Below are positions 1 through 8,011 of a stretch of DNA of 26,180 nt, piece after piece. The position numbers were made by a program, and so were the translations under genes. Location: positions 1 to 26,180 of the forward strand of contig PCCM01000118.1 of assembly GCA_002731735.1 (NCBI GenBank). The letters run 5' to 3'. Source of the stretch: Gemmatimonadota bacterium (GTDB taxonomy: Bacteria > Gemmatimonadota > Gemmatimonadetes > Longimicrobiales > Gaopeijiaceae). The notes beneath the pieces are model-generated. The model worked only from the letters and a program-made list of their open reading frames with translations, was not told the DNA's origin and did no database searches. Every line of letters starts with the position of its first letter. Within the stretch, counting starts at the first letter, position 1.

Positions 1-1305
1 ATCCAGCAGTCCGCATTTCTTGAGTTCAAGCTCGTGCTTCCGGTCATGGAGTTGGAGTCGCAGCTGGCTCAGATCGACCGCCAGATCGTCTCGGTGTTGG
101 GCGCGGATTCGATTCGGGCGCTCGGTGGAGCTACGGAGGACGCGAATAGTGAGGTCGAGGACCTTCTCTTCGGGGGCTTGGACGCGCTGGACTCCGCCCA
201 AGCGGACAGTACCGGAGTCGACGGGGAGGACGTAGAAGAGGATCAGTCGGTCAACCTCAGGCCCTTTACGGGTCTCCTCGCTGGCGGAGACTTCGAGGGC
301 GTGTATCTCGTAGCGACGGAGAACGTGGAGACGGCCATGTTGTACCTCGCCATGCCCGAGGTGCAACGGTCTTTGCCGCGGAACGTGTCCCTCCACTGGG
401 AGGAGGATCCGATCGCTCTGACGCAGAGAACCTTCCGCCGCCTCTACGTTACGGAGGAAGCTGCGTTCGTAACCGGGGAGATGCTGGAGGACGCAACGGC
501 GCAGCGGGATCCGCAGGGCAGCCAGGCGCAGGTGAACTTCGAATTCAACAGGGTCGGTGGTAGGCGCTTCTCGCGTTTCACGGAGCAAAATATCGGCAAT
601 CTCATCGCCATCGTGCTCGACGGGGAGATCGTGAGTGCCCCTGTGGTGCGGGCTCGCATCGGAGCGAGCGGCGTCATCGAGATGGGTAACGCCGACATGG
701 CCGAAGCGGCCGACCTGGCGTTGGTGCTTCGAGCGGGTGCGTTGCCGGCCCCTCTGGCGATCATGGAGGAGCGCACGGTCGGACCCTCCCTCGGGCAGGA
801 CTCCATAAATGCCGGCCAGATCGCCGGCATCATCGGGATGGTTGCTGTGGTCCTGATCATGACCCTCTACTACCGCCTGGCCGGAGTTCTGGCGGTGATG
901 GCTCTGGGTGTGTACGCAACGCTGGTCCTGGGCGGCCTTGCGGCGTTCAACGGCGTGCTGACACTTCCGGGGATCGCTGGCCTGATTCTGTCGGTCGGAA
1001 TGGCTGTGGACGCAAACGTGCTCATTTTCGAGCGCATCCGAGAAGAGTTGATCCGCGGACGGGCCACGCGGACGGCGGTGGAGGAGGGCTTCGCGCACGC
1101 ATTGTCCGCCATCGTGGATGCGAACATGACCACGCTCTTCACCGCGCTCATTCTTTTCCAGTTCGGGACCGGGCCCGTACGGGGCTTTGCACTGACCCTT
1201 TCGATCGGGATCGTGGCGTCGTTTTTCTCGGCCCTGTATGTGACGAAAACATTCTTCCTCATCTACCTGTCGGGGAAGAAGGCATCGGACCCGATCAGCA
1301 TCTGA
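1..1305 (+). CDS. secD: Protein translocase subunit SecD (5' truncated by window edge)
   Basis: SecD is a membrane subunit of the SecDF complex, which uses the proton gradient to help pull preproteins through SecYEG. The reading frame is open from base 1, and the first visible residues (FLEFKLV, about residues 6-12) match the periplasmic P1 region. The first transmembrane helix and the start codon therefore lie upstream of the window. The 434 visible residues hold the rest of P1 and the conserved stretch beginning around residue 260 (VGPSLG), followed by the C-terminal membrane segments. The hallmark SVGMAVDANVLIFERIREE, carrying the conserved Asp of the RND-like SecD family, lies at about residues 327-345. 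The gene ends 10 bases before secF, as in the usual secD-secF operon. Identification is firm; only the N-terminus is missing. Confidence 0.97.
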   Translation: MQQSAFLEFKLVLPVMELESQLAQIDRQIVSVLGADSIRALGGATEDANSEVEDLLFGGLDALDSAQADSTGVDGEDVEEDQSVNLRPFTGLLAGGDFEGVYLVATENVETAMLYLAMPEVQRSLPRNVSLHWEEDPIALTQRTFRRLYVTEEAAFVTGEMLEDATAQRDPQGSQAQVNFEFNRVGGRRFSRFTEQNIGNLIAIVLDGEIVSAPVVRARIGASGVIEMGNADMAEAADLALVLRAGALPAPLAIMEERTVGPSLGQDSINAGQIAGIIGMVAVVLIMTLYYRLAGVLAVMALGVYATLVLGGLAAFNGVLTLPGIAGLILSVGMAVDANVLIFERIREELIRGRATRTAVEEGFAHALSAIVDANMTTLFTALILFQFGTGPVRGFALTLSIGIVASFFSALYVTKTFFLIYLSGKKASDPISI

Positions 1306-1315
1306 GACGGATTCA

Positions 1316-2266
1316 ATGAGACTGTTTGACCAGGCCAAATACTCGTTCATCGAAAAGCGGGGCGGAGCGTACGTCTTCTCGGCGGTTCTGATTCTGGTGG
1401 GAATCGGGGCAATGGTCTTCAACGTGTTCAGCATCGGGAGCTGGCAGAGTTACGGCGTGGACTTCACTGGCGGTTCGCTGATCCAGGTCGAGTTTCATCA
1501 GCCCGCTGAGGCCGGCGATCTCCGGGACGCTCTCGAAGACGCGCAAGTCACCAGTTTCGGTGAGGAAAACGAATTTACGATCCGTGTACCGCTCGGGGAC
1601 GAGGACGTGGAGACCATACGCTTGGGCGTCCAGGCTAACCTCGAAGCCACATTCGGCACCGACGCGTTTACCATCGTGCGGACCGAGACCGTGGGACCGA
1701 AGATCGGCGAGGAACTGCAGACGAAGGCGGCACTGGCCATTCTGTATTCCTTTGTCTTGACCCTGATGTATATCTGGGTGCGGTTCGAGTTTCGTTTTGG
1801 TCTGGCCGCAGTGATCGCGACGTTGCACGACATTCTGATCACACTCGGCTTCCTGGCGCTGTTCCGCTACGACATCGCGCTGCCCACGGTGGCGGCCATT
1901 CTGACGATCGTCGGGTATTCGCTGAACGACACCATCGTCGTGTTCGATCGCATCAGGGAGAACCTCAACTCCAAAGGCGGCCGGCGGGAAGATCCGAAGC
2001 TGCTTGTGAACCGCTCGATCAACGAGACACTCCCGCGGACCGTGCTCACATCCGGGACGACGCTCGCCGTCTTGTTTGCTCTTCTGGTCGTCGGTGGTGC
2101 GGTGATCCGGGACTTCACCATGGTACTGATCCTGGGTGTCACGGTCGGGACGTATTCTTCCATCTTCGTGGCGTCGCCGGCCCTGCTCGAGATCCAGAAG
2201 CGGTTCGGTGATGGTACGGCGAGCCGCGAGCGGCGCAAAAAGCGCGAGGCTCGCGCGACTACTTAA
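1316..2266 (+). CDS. secF: Protein translocase subunit SecF
   Basis: SecF partners SecD in the inner membrane to drive the late steps of Sec-dependent export. The 316-residue protein has an N-terminal membrane helix (about residues 18-38), then the periplasmic motif GVDFTGGSLIQVEF. Membrane segments from about residue 140 onward include the family signature IVGYSLNDTIVVFDRIREN near residues 199-217. Length is typical for a stand-alone SecF. The ATG at 1316 is preceded by a modest purine-rich site (GAGACGG). The last 15 residues are strongly basic and arginine-rich, as expected for a cytoplasmic tail. Confidence 0.97.
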   Translation: MRLFDQAKYSFIEKRGGAYVFSAVLILVGIGAMVFNVFSIGSWQSYGVDFTGGSLIQVEFHQPAEAGDLRDALEDAQVTSFGEENEFTIRVPLGDEDVETIRLGVQANLEATFGTDAFTIVRTETVGPKIGEELQTKAALAILYSFVLTLMYIWVRFEFRFGLAAVIATLHDILITLGFLALFRYDIALPTVAAILTIVGYSLNDTIVVFDRIRENLNSKGGRREDPKLLVNRSINETLPRTVLTSGTTLAVLFALLVVGGAVIRDFTMVLILGVTVGTYSSIFVASPALLEIQKRFGDGTASRERRKKREARATT

Positions 2267-2291
2267 CGCGAAGGCTGCAACCTCCTAGCCC

Positions 2292-3113
2292 GTGTTCGAC
2301 AGTCACTGCCATCTCACGGATGGCCGCTTCGACGAAGATCGGGCGGCCGTTCTCGATGCGGCTTTTCAAGCCGGCGTCACCCGTATCGTCACGGTCGCTT
2401 CCAATCTCGAGGATGCCCGGGCCGCTGCGAAGCTGGCGAGGAGCCATGCGGAGTTAGCGGGGAGTGATTCGGAGTTGGCGGGGAGTCATGCGGCCCTCTG
2501 GTCGACAGCTGGCATCCATCCCCACGAGGTCTCTGAAACCGAAGACGCCGACCTCGCCGCGGTCCGGGAGCTGGCTGCTACCGATCCCCGTGTGGTGGCC
2601 ATCGGTGAGACCGGCCTGGACTACTTCTACGATCACTCACCCCGGGAGCTTCAGCGCCGCTGGTTCGAGGCACAACTGGAGGTCGCCGCCGAGCTCGATC
2701 TTCCCATTGTGATTCACACACGCGAGGCGGAAGACGATACGATCGCGGTGCTACGGAACGCCCCCGAGTCGGTTCTTAAGGTGCTCCACTGCTTTACGGG
2801 GAACATGAAGTTGTTGGAGGTGGGGCTGGAGGAGGGTTGTTACGTGTCGTTTGCGGGGATCGTTACATTCTCCAAATTCGATGGTCAGGAAGTCGTGCGT
2901 GCGGTCCCCGAAGATCGTTTGCTGGCCGAGACGGACGCGCCGTACCTGGCGCCGGTTCCGCGTCGCGGCAAACGAAATGAGCCGGCCTTTGTCACGCACG
3001 TGGTGGCTGCGCTCGCCGACATCCGGGGTGAAAGTGTTGGAGCCGTGGCCGAGGCTACGGCCCGGAACGCCGTCCGGTGTTACGCATTGGGTGAACATGC
3101 CGCGAACGATTGA
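2292..3113 (+). CDS. tatD: TatD family metal-dependent DNase
   Basis: This is a TatD-family TIM-barrel hydrolase; members are Mg-dependent 3'-5' DNases or exonucleases. The 273 residues carry the whole metal-ligand set: the HxH of DSHCHL near residue 4, the Glu of AIGETGLDY, the His of IVIHTREAEDDT, the His of LHCFTGN and the Asp of ETDAPYLAP. The start is GTG at 2292, giving the usual short N-terminus ahead of DSHCHL; the upstream binding site is weak. Between helix 2 and the GIHPHE strand there is a 7-residue tandem duplication (SHAELAG, SDSELAG, SHAA) encoded by 21-base units at 2442-2493, which lengthens a surface region. The stop overlaps mutL by 17 bases, so the two are probably translationally coupled. 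The biological substrate cannot be told from sequence. Confidence 0.94.
   Translation: MFDSHCHLTDGRFDEDRAAVLDAAFQAGVTRIVTVASNLEDARAAAKLARSHAELAGSDSELAGSHAALWSTAGIHPHEVSETEDADLAAVRELAATDPRVVAIGETGLDYFYDHSPRELQRRWFEAQLEVAAELDLPIVIHTREAEDDTIAVLRNAPESVLKVLHCFTGNMKLLEVGLEEGCYVSFAGIVTFSKFDGQEVVRAVPEDRLLAETDAPYLAPVPRRGKRNEPAFVTHVVAALADIRGESVGAVAEATARNAVRCYALGEHAAND
2442..2493 (+). repeat. In-frame 21-base tandem repeat inside tatD
   Basis: Two full 21-base units (2442-2462 and 2463-2483) and a third partial unit (2484-2493) encode SHAELAG, SDSELAG and SHAA. The units differ at a few bases, so the duplication is not brand new. The array length is a multiple of three and the frame is kept. Removing two units would leave a region of normal TatD length. 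Confidence 0.85.
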
Positions 3114-4998
3114 GGTCCTTCCGGATCGGGTGGCGAACCAGATCGCCGCCGGCGAGGTGGTGGAGCGGCCCGCGTCCGTTGTGAAGGAGCTCGTCGAGAA
3201 CGCCTTGGACGCACGGGCGACACGTATCGACATCGAAATCGAGCGTGGTGGAAAGCGACGCATCCGAGTGACGGACGACGGGGTGGGTATGGGCCGGGAG
3301 GATGCGCTTGCTTCTCTCAACAGGCATGCCACCAGCAAGATCCGCGCTGCCTCCGATCTCCAATCGGTGGGGACGTTCGGCTTCCGGGGAGAAGCGCTCC
3401 CATCCATCGCTGCGGTGTCGCGCCTGACGCTTCAGACCAAGGCCGAGTCCGACCCACTGGGCACCCGCGTTCGTGTGAACGGTGGGACCATCACCGGGTT
3501 CGATGACACTCCTCGGAGGCGGGGCACGACCGTCGAGGTATCCACCCTGTTCTTCAACGCACCCGCCCGGTCGAAGTTCTTGAAGGCGGTCGGTGCGGAA
3601 GCCCGGGTCGTGAGCGACGTCGTGAGTGTGCTGGCGCTCGCCAACGCCTCGGTCGGCTTCGGGCTCACATCAGGTGGGCGGGTGCTTCTCGAGCTGCCTC
3701 CCGCCTCGGATCTGACGGCCCGCGTTGCCGCTCTTTGGGGGAGGGAAGAGGCCACCACGCTGATCGCTCTTTCCACCGAATCTGATGGTATTGAGGTACG
3801 TGGTCTGATCCAACGGCCGGATGCGGCCAAGAGCGGATTTCGGCGCGCTCATCTCTTCGTGAACGGGAGACCTTTCCGGAGTCCTGCGTTGCTCGCATCG
3901 GTCGATCGTGGGTATCGCACCACGATTTCCGAGAAGGTCAGGCCTTGGGCGTTCCTCTACCTACGAATGCCGCCGGGAACCGTGGACATGAATGTACATC
4001 CAGCCAAAGCGGAGGTGCGTTTCTGGGACGCCGCGGTAGTGGAGTCCATCGTGGAAGAAGCCGTGCGCGCGGCCCTTACGTCGGACTCGAGTGCGGCCAC
4101 CTTGGACACACAACTGGCGGCTCCCCAGCTCGTAGTCCGCGAGCCGCGGCCCCCCCGCCCGGGCAGAACACGCGAAGAGGAGAGTCAGACCTCCCTCTTC
4201 CTTTCGGCGGACGCCGCCGGGTCCGCGGGTGCCGCAGCGTCCCCGGACATTGCCGCATCCTCGGGCACTGCTGCCTCATCGGGTGCGGTGGCAACGCCGG
4301 ACGCATCCGCCGGCGAAATAGTTGCGCCCGGCGCATCTGTGGGGGCGACAGGCCAAGGCGGCTCCACTGACCGAGACGACCAGGAGGTCCCCGGCGTCGA
4401 CGTCGAGCCTACCCCGGTGCTCAAGGAGCTGCCTCGGCTTTGGCAGGTCCTGAGCACCTACGTTCTCGCGGAGACACGCGAAGGCCTCATCATCATCGAC
4501 CAGCACTCCGCACACGAGCGAATCCTCTTCGAGCGGCTGAGTCGGGCGTTCGAGGAGAGCGGGCGGACCGGACAGAGGCTTCTTTTCCCGCTCACCATTC
4601 GCCTCTCCAAGGCCGAATACGAACAAGTGGAGGCCCTGACAGGCATCCTCAACCGTGTGGGTTTCGAGGTGGAGGGTTTCGGCGGCAACACGATCATCGT
4701 ACACGCGGTCCCGGATCCACATCCCTACTTCGACGCCGAGCGCTGCCTCCGTGAGATGATCGCCGACCTGGTTGCGGGATCGGATCTCACGCGCTCGGCC
4801 AAGAACCAGCACGAGAAGATCGCCATGACGTTCGCCTGCAAGGGGGCGATCAAGGCCGGCCAGACCTTGAGTGAGAGCGAAATGCAGGAGCTGTTCGACC
4901 AACTATTAGCCACCGAGTTGCCGTACCACGACGTACACGGCCGCCCTACCATCGTCCGCCTGAGCAAGAGCGAACTGGAGAGGAAATTCGGGAGGTGA
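3097..4998 (+). CDS. mutL: DNA mismatch repair protein MutL
   Basis: MutL couples MutS mismatch recognition to strand removal. Its N-terminal GHKL ATPase is clear: NQIAAGEVVERPASVVKELV followed by ENALDA (E31 and N35 match the catalytic and Mg residues of E. coli MutL), DDGVGM, and TFGFRGEALPSI. The transducer domain ends with NVHPAKAEVRF near residue 300. An Ala/Ser/Gly/Pro-rich linker (about residues 340-425) contains 6-residue repeats. The C-terminal dimerisation domain carries a nuclease-type motif, DQHSAHERILFE, at residues 468-479 (consensus DQHA-x2-E-x4-E), then ACKGAIKAGQ and a terminal FGR. The usual CPHGRP motif reads DVHGRP (residues 612-617), so the metal-binding Cys is replaced by Asp. 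The ATG at 3097 is chosen because it gives the standard N-terminus; an in-frame GTG lies at 3091. Protein length is 633 residues. Confidence 0.97.
   Translation: MPRTIEVLPDRVANQIAAGEVVERPASVVKELVENALDARATRIDIEIERGGKRRIRVTDDGVGMGREDALASLNRHATSKIRAASDLQSVGTFGFRGEALPSIAAVSRLTLQTKAESDPLGTRVRVNGGTITGFDDTPRRRGTTVEVSTLFFNAPARSKFLKAVGAEARVVSDVVSVLALANASVGFGLTSGGRVLLELPPASDLTARVAALWGREEATTLIALSTESDGIEVRGLIQRPDAAKSGFRRAHLFVNGRPFRSPALLASVDRGYRTTISEKVRPWAFLYLRMPPGTVDMNVHPAKAEVRFWDAAVVESIVEEAVRAALTSDSSAATLDTQLAAPQLVVREPRPPRPGRTREEESQTSLFLSADAAGSAGAAASPDIAASSGTAASSGAVATPDASAGEIVAPGASVGATGQGGSTDRDDQEVPGVDVEPTPVLKELPRLWQVLSTYVLAETREGLIIIDQHSAHERILFERLSRAFEESGRTGQRLLFPLTIRLSKAEYEQVEALTGILNRVGFEVEGFGGNTIIVHAVPDPHPYFDAERCLREMIADLVAGSDLTRSAKNQHEKIAMTFACKGAIKAGQTLSESEMQELFDQLLATELPYHDVHGRPTIVRLSKSELERKFGR
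4231..4302 (+). repeat. Degenerate 18-base repeats in the MutL linker
   Basis: Four successive six-codon units encode AAASPD, IAASSG, TAASSG and AVATPD. The middle two (4249-4266 and 4267-4284) are the most alike. The stretch lies in the low-complexity linker between the ATPase and dimerisation domains of MutL, where length change is tolerated. Similarity is clearer at the protein level than in DNA. Confidence 0.6.
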
Positions 4999-5939
4999 GG
5001 GATTTCATGGCGATCACGGGGCCGACGACTTCCGGGAAGACGCAGCTCTCGATCGCGGTCGCGGAGGCCCTGGATGGTGAGATCATCTGCATGGACTCGC
5101 GGCAGGTGTACCGAGGCATGGACATCGGCACGGACAAGGTCTCGCCCGAGCATCGGCACCGGGTGCCCCATCACGGGCTCGATCTCAGGAACCCCGATGA
5201 GTTCTATAGCGCCGGTCAGTTCGGCCGGGACGCGCACTATTATATCGAAGAGATCTCCGGACGAGGGCGCGTTCCCCTCCTGGTCGGGGGCACGGGTCTC
5301 TTTCTGCGATCCCTGACGCATCCGATCTTCAAGCAGCCCGATATCGATGCTGCCCGCCTGCAGGCCCTTCGCGGCTTCATGGCCAAACGGCCCAGAGCCG
5401 AGCTGGCGCGCTGGGTCGGCGCGCTGGACTCCGGCCGAGCGGAGTTCGCCCAGGAGGGAGGCCCCCAGCGCCTGGGCCGGACCATCGAGGTGGCGCTCTT
5501 CACGGGTCGCTCTCTCTCGTGGTGGCACTCTCAGGGTACATCAGACCGGGAGCCACTCAACGGGCTGATTGTGGTACTCGACAAGGACCGCGAAGAACTG
5601 GACCGGCGCATCGACGCGCGGGTAACCCGGATGGCGGCCGAAGGACTGGTCGAGGAGGTGAGCGGCTTGTTGGAGAAGGGATACGGGCCAGAGGATCCGG
5701 GGATGAGCGGCACGGGGTACAGGGAGGTCGCCGCCTACCTCGGCGGGGACATGACGCTGGAGGAGGCCCTCGGCCAGATGCGGTCTCAAACACGACAATA
5801 CGCGCGCCGGCAGCTCACCTGGTTCCGGCACCAACTACCGGATGACGCGATGCATGTCGATACTTCACGGCCGCTGGATGCACAGGCGGCGGATGTCGTG
5901 GCGGCTTGGAAAACCAAGGAGCGATCGATAGACGGATAG
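4995..5939 (+). CDS. miaA: tRNA dimethylallyltransferase MiaA
   Basis: MiaA transfers a dimethylallyl group to N6 of A37 in tRNAs that read codons starting with U. The 314-residue protein has the P-loop GPTTSGKT (residues 9-16), then DSRQVYRGMDIGTDK, VGGTGLFLRSL, and the C-terminal tRNA-binding signature QTRQYARRQLTWFR. It overlaps mutL by four bases (GTGA). Two starts are possible: GTG at 4995, with GGAGAGG 11 bases upstream, or ATG at 5007, with GGAGGTGAGG just upstream. Both give plausible N-termini, and the ATG has slightly better spacing. The mutL-miaA order is common in bacteria. Its dimethylallyl diphosphate substrate depends on the isoprenoid pathway represented by dxs at the other end of the window. 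Confidence 0.97.
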   Translation: MRDFMAITGPTTSGKTQLSIAVAEALDGEIICMDSRQVYRGMDIGTDKVSPEHRHRVPHHGLDLRNPDEFYSAGQFGRDAHYYIEEISGRGRVPLLVGGTGLFLRSLTHPIFKQPDIDAARLQALRGFMAKRPRAELARWVGALDSGRAEFAQEGGPQRLGRTIEVALFTGRSLSWWHSQGTSDREPLNGLIVVLDKDREELDRRIDARVTRMAAEGLVEEVSGLLEKGYGPEDPGMSGTGYREVAAYLGGDMTLEEALGQMRSQTRQYARRQLTWFRHQLPDDAMHVDTSRPLDAQAADVVAAWKTKERSIDG

Positions 5940-5944
5940 CAAAA

Positions 5945-5978
5945 CGATGAACGGATCGATGATACAATCGATGAACGG
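5945..5978 (+). repeat. Paired 10-base direct repeats in the miaA-bshA gap
   Basis: CGATGAACGG occurs at 5945-5954 and again at 5969-5978. A related copy, CGATAGACGG, sits just upstream in the end of miaA (5926-5935), and ATCGAT palindromes lie between the two. The 87-base gap between miaA and bshA otherwise shows no promoter or terminator that I can support. It most likely reflects local slippage or duplication rather than an operator. Confidence 0.5.
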
Positions 5979-6026
5979 CTCCAAGGGGAACGTTGAAGGA
6001 TCACGACGGGAAGGGTGCATGATCGT

Positions 6027-7226
6027 ATGAAAATCGGGGTGACCTGTTATCCGACGTACGGCGGTTCTGGGGCCGTGGCTACCGCGTTGGGGATCGAGCT
6101 CGCGGAGCGGGGTCACGAGGTCCACTTCGTCTCGTACGCCCAGCCTTTCCGTTTGGGACATTTTCACGAACAGGTGTATTTCCATGAAGTGGAGATGGAG
6201 CAGTATCCTCTCTTCGAGCATCCCCCGTACACGTTGGCTCTTGCGGTCGCGTTGCACGACGCCGCACGAACGCACGACCTCGACCTGATCCACGTTCACT
6301 ATGCCATCCCCCACGCCACGTCGGCGTGGATCGCGCAACAGATGCTCCACGACGACGGTCCGCCCGTAGTGACCACCCTGCACGGCACCGATATCACCCT
6401 GGTGGGGATCCACCCGTCTTTCCAGGCGATCACCAGTTTTTCGATCCTCCAGTCCCAGGGGATTACCACGGTGTCCCAGTTCCTCAAGGACCAGACCGTC
6501 CGCGACTTCGGTGTCGGGGCAGAAGACATCGAGGTCATTCCGAACTTTCTCGACACGGACGTATACTTTCCCGGCAAAGAGCCCTGCCGCCGTGATTCAC
6601 TCGCCGAGCCGGGGGAGAAGATCATCATGCACGTGTCGAACTTCCGGCCCGTGAAGCGCGTGTGGGACGTGGTGAACGTTTTCGCGGGCGTAGCTGAACG
6701 TATGCCCGCCCGCTTGGTCATGATCGGCGACGGCCCGGAGCGGCCTCGAGCCGTCGAGGCGGCTCAGGCTCTGGGCGTGGAGGACCGTGTGGTCTTCCTC
6801 GGCAAGCACGGCGCGGTGGAGGAGATTCTGCCCTGTGCCGATCTGTTTCTCTTGCCGAGCGAGTCGGAATCCTTCGGCCTGGCCGCGCTCGAAGCGATGG
6901 CTTCCGGTGCGCCGGTCGTGGCCTCGAACGCCGGGGGCTTGCCCGAAGTCGTGCCTCACGGAGAAGCCGGATATCTGTACGAACCCGGTGACGTGGATGG
7001 TATGATCGCAGGGGCCCTAAGGATCTTGAGTGACAAGGACCGGTGGAAGGCGTTCAGCGAGGCCGGCCGCGCCGTGGCTGTGGAGCGTTTTTCGGCGGAG
7101 CTCGTGGTTCCGATGTACGAGGAGTATTGCCTGCGTGTCATCGAGACGCACCGGCGTAAGGCGGAATCGCGTGTGGAGCAGAGCGGGGAGAGCAGCGGCA
7201 AGCACAGCGGGGAGCACAGCGGGTGA
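6027..7226 (+). CDS. bshA: N-acetyl-alpha-D-glucosaminyl L-malate synthase BshA
   Basis: BshA is a GT4 glycosyltransferase that joins GlcNAc from UDP-GlcNAc to L-malate, the first step in making the thiol bacillithiol. The N-terminus MKIGVTCYPTYGGSG followed by ATALG, the segment HVHYAIPHATSAW, and TLHGTDITLVG are typical of BshA rather than generic GT4 enzymes. The C-terminal nucleotide-sugar site is SESFGLAALEAMASG followed by APVVASNAGGLPE. The ATG at 6027 is chosen because it gives the standard family N-terminus; an in-frame GTG at 6015 would add four residues. The last 16 residues (EQSG, ESSG, KHSG, EHSG) form a repetitive hydrophilic tail not expected in the family. bshB and bshC are not in the window. 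The gene overlaps uppP by four bases. Confidence 0.93.
   Translation: MKIGVTCYPTYGGSGAVATALGIELAERGHEVHFVSYAQPFRLGHFHEQVYFHEVEMEQYPLFEHPPYTLALAVALHDAARTHDLDLIHVHYAIPHATSAWIAQQMLHDDGPPVVTTLHGTDITLVGIHPSFQAITSFSILQSQGITTVSQFLKDQTVRDFGVGAEDIEVIPNFLDTDVYFPGKEPCRRDSLAEPGEKIIMHVSNFRPVKRVWDVVNVFAGVAERMPARLVMIGDGPERPRAVEAAQALGVEDRVVFLGKHGAVEEILPCADLFLLPSESESFGLAALEAMASGAPVVASNAGGLPEVVPHGEAGYLYEPGDVDGMIAGALRILSDKDRWKAFSEAGRAVAVERFSAELVVPMYEEYCLRVIETHRRKAESRVEQSGESSGKHSGEHSG
7176..7223 (+). repeat. Four 12-base repeats forming the BshA C-terminal tail
   Basis: Four consecutive 12-base units encode EQSG, ESSG, KHSG and EHSG immediately before the stop. The AGCGGG/AGCGGC core is present in each. The array runs right up to the uppP start, which lies inside its final bases. 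Confidence 0.8.
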
Positions 7227-8011
7227 ACGTTTGGGAGGCGGTCTTCCTCGGGTTTCTGCAGGGGGCGACCGAATTCTTACCCGTGTCCAGCTCAGGGCAC
7301 CTGGTGGTCGGCCAGACGCTGCTGGGGTTGGAGATTCAAGGCGTGCAGTTCGAGGTTGCCGTGCACCTGGCCACGCTGATTTCCGTGCTCTTCATGTATC
7401 GAGGCCGGCTCATCGAACTGCTGCACGGCACACTTCGGCGAGACGTGGCCGCTTGGCGGTATGTCGGGCTGCTCGCTCTGGCGACGCTCCCCGCGGGGAT
7501 CGTCGGCGGGTTCTTGCGAGACCCGATCGAGGGGCTCTTCGAGAGCCCGTTCGTGCCGGCCACCGCCTTTCTGGTGACGGGGGCGATCCTGTGGAGCACA
7601 CGCGGGGCACTCGGGCGGGAGGAATGGAAGAAACTGGGGTGGCGCGCGGCTCTGTTGATCGGCCTCGCGCAGGTGTTCGCACTGGTACCCGGCATCTCTC
7701 GTTCGGGGACCACCGTGGCGATGGCTCTGTGGCTCGGCGTGGCCGCCGAAGAGGCTGCTGCGTTTTCCTTCCTCATGGCGATCCCGGTGATCGGTGGAGC
7801 TGGGTTGCTCCAGATTTCGGACGTCGCCAGGGAGGGACTGACCCTCTCGGGGACGGCCTTGACCGCCAGCTTCGTCGTGGCTGCCATCACTGGAATTTTT
7901 GCGATCAAGGCTTTCGTGGTTTCACTGGAGCGGAAGGCCTTCCACCGCTTTGCCATTTACTGCTGGGCCCTCGGGGCGGGGTTCCTCCTCTACCTCTTTG
8001 CGTTCGCGTAG
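7223..8011 (+). CDS. uppP: Undecaprenyl-diphosphate phosphatase (UppP/BacA)
   Basis: UppP is an integral membrane enzyme that dephosphorylates undecaprenyl pyrophosphate. It recycles the lipid carrier for peptidoglycan and other envelope polymers and gives some bacitracin resistance. The 262-residue protein starts with the family motif LQGATEFLPVSSSGHL (E17 in the Glu-rich motif) and has the second signature PGISRSGTT near residue 157. Hydrophobic segments run through the whole length, as expected for a multi-spanning protein. The start is GTG at 7223, overlapping the bshA stop. The stop shares one base with the GTG of the biotin ligase gene (TAGTG), so translation is probably coupled on both sides. 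Confidence 0.97.
   Translation: MNVWEAVFLGFLQGATEFLPVSSSGHLVVGQTLLGLEIQGVQFEVAVHLATLISVLFMYRGRLIELLHGTLRRDVAAWRYVGLLALATLPAGIVGGFLRDPIEGLFESPFVPATAFLVTGAILWSTRGALGREEWKKLGWRAALLIGLAQVFALVPGISRSGTTVAMALWLGVAAEEAAAFSFLMAIPVIGGAGLLQISDVAREGLTLSGTALTASFVVAAITGIFAIKAFVVSLERKAFHRFAIYCWALGAGFLLYLFAFA

Noticed and set aside
4725..5528. 267-codon minus-strand frame opposite mutL and miaA
   Set aside because: It spans two conserved genes on the other strand and has no recognisable motif.
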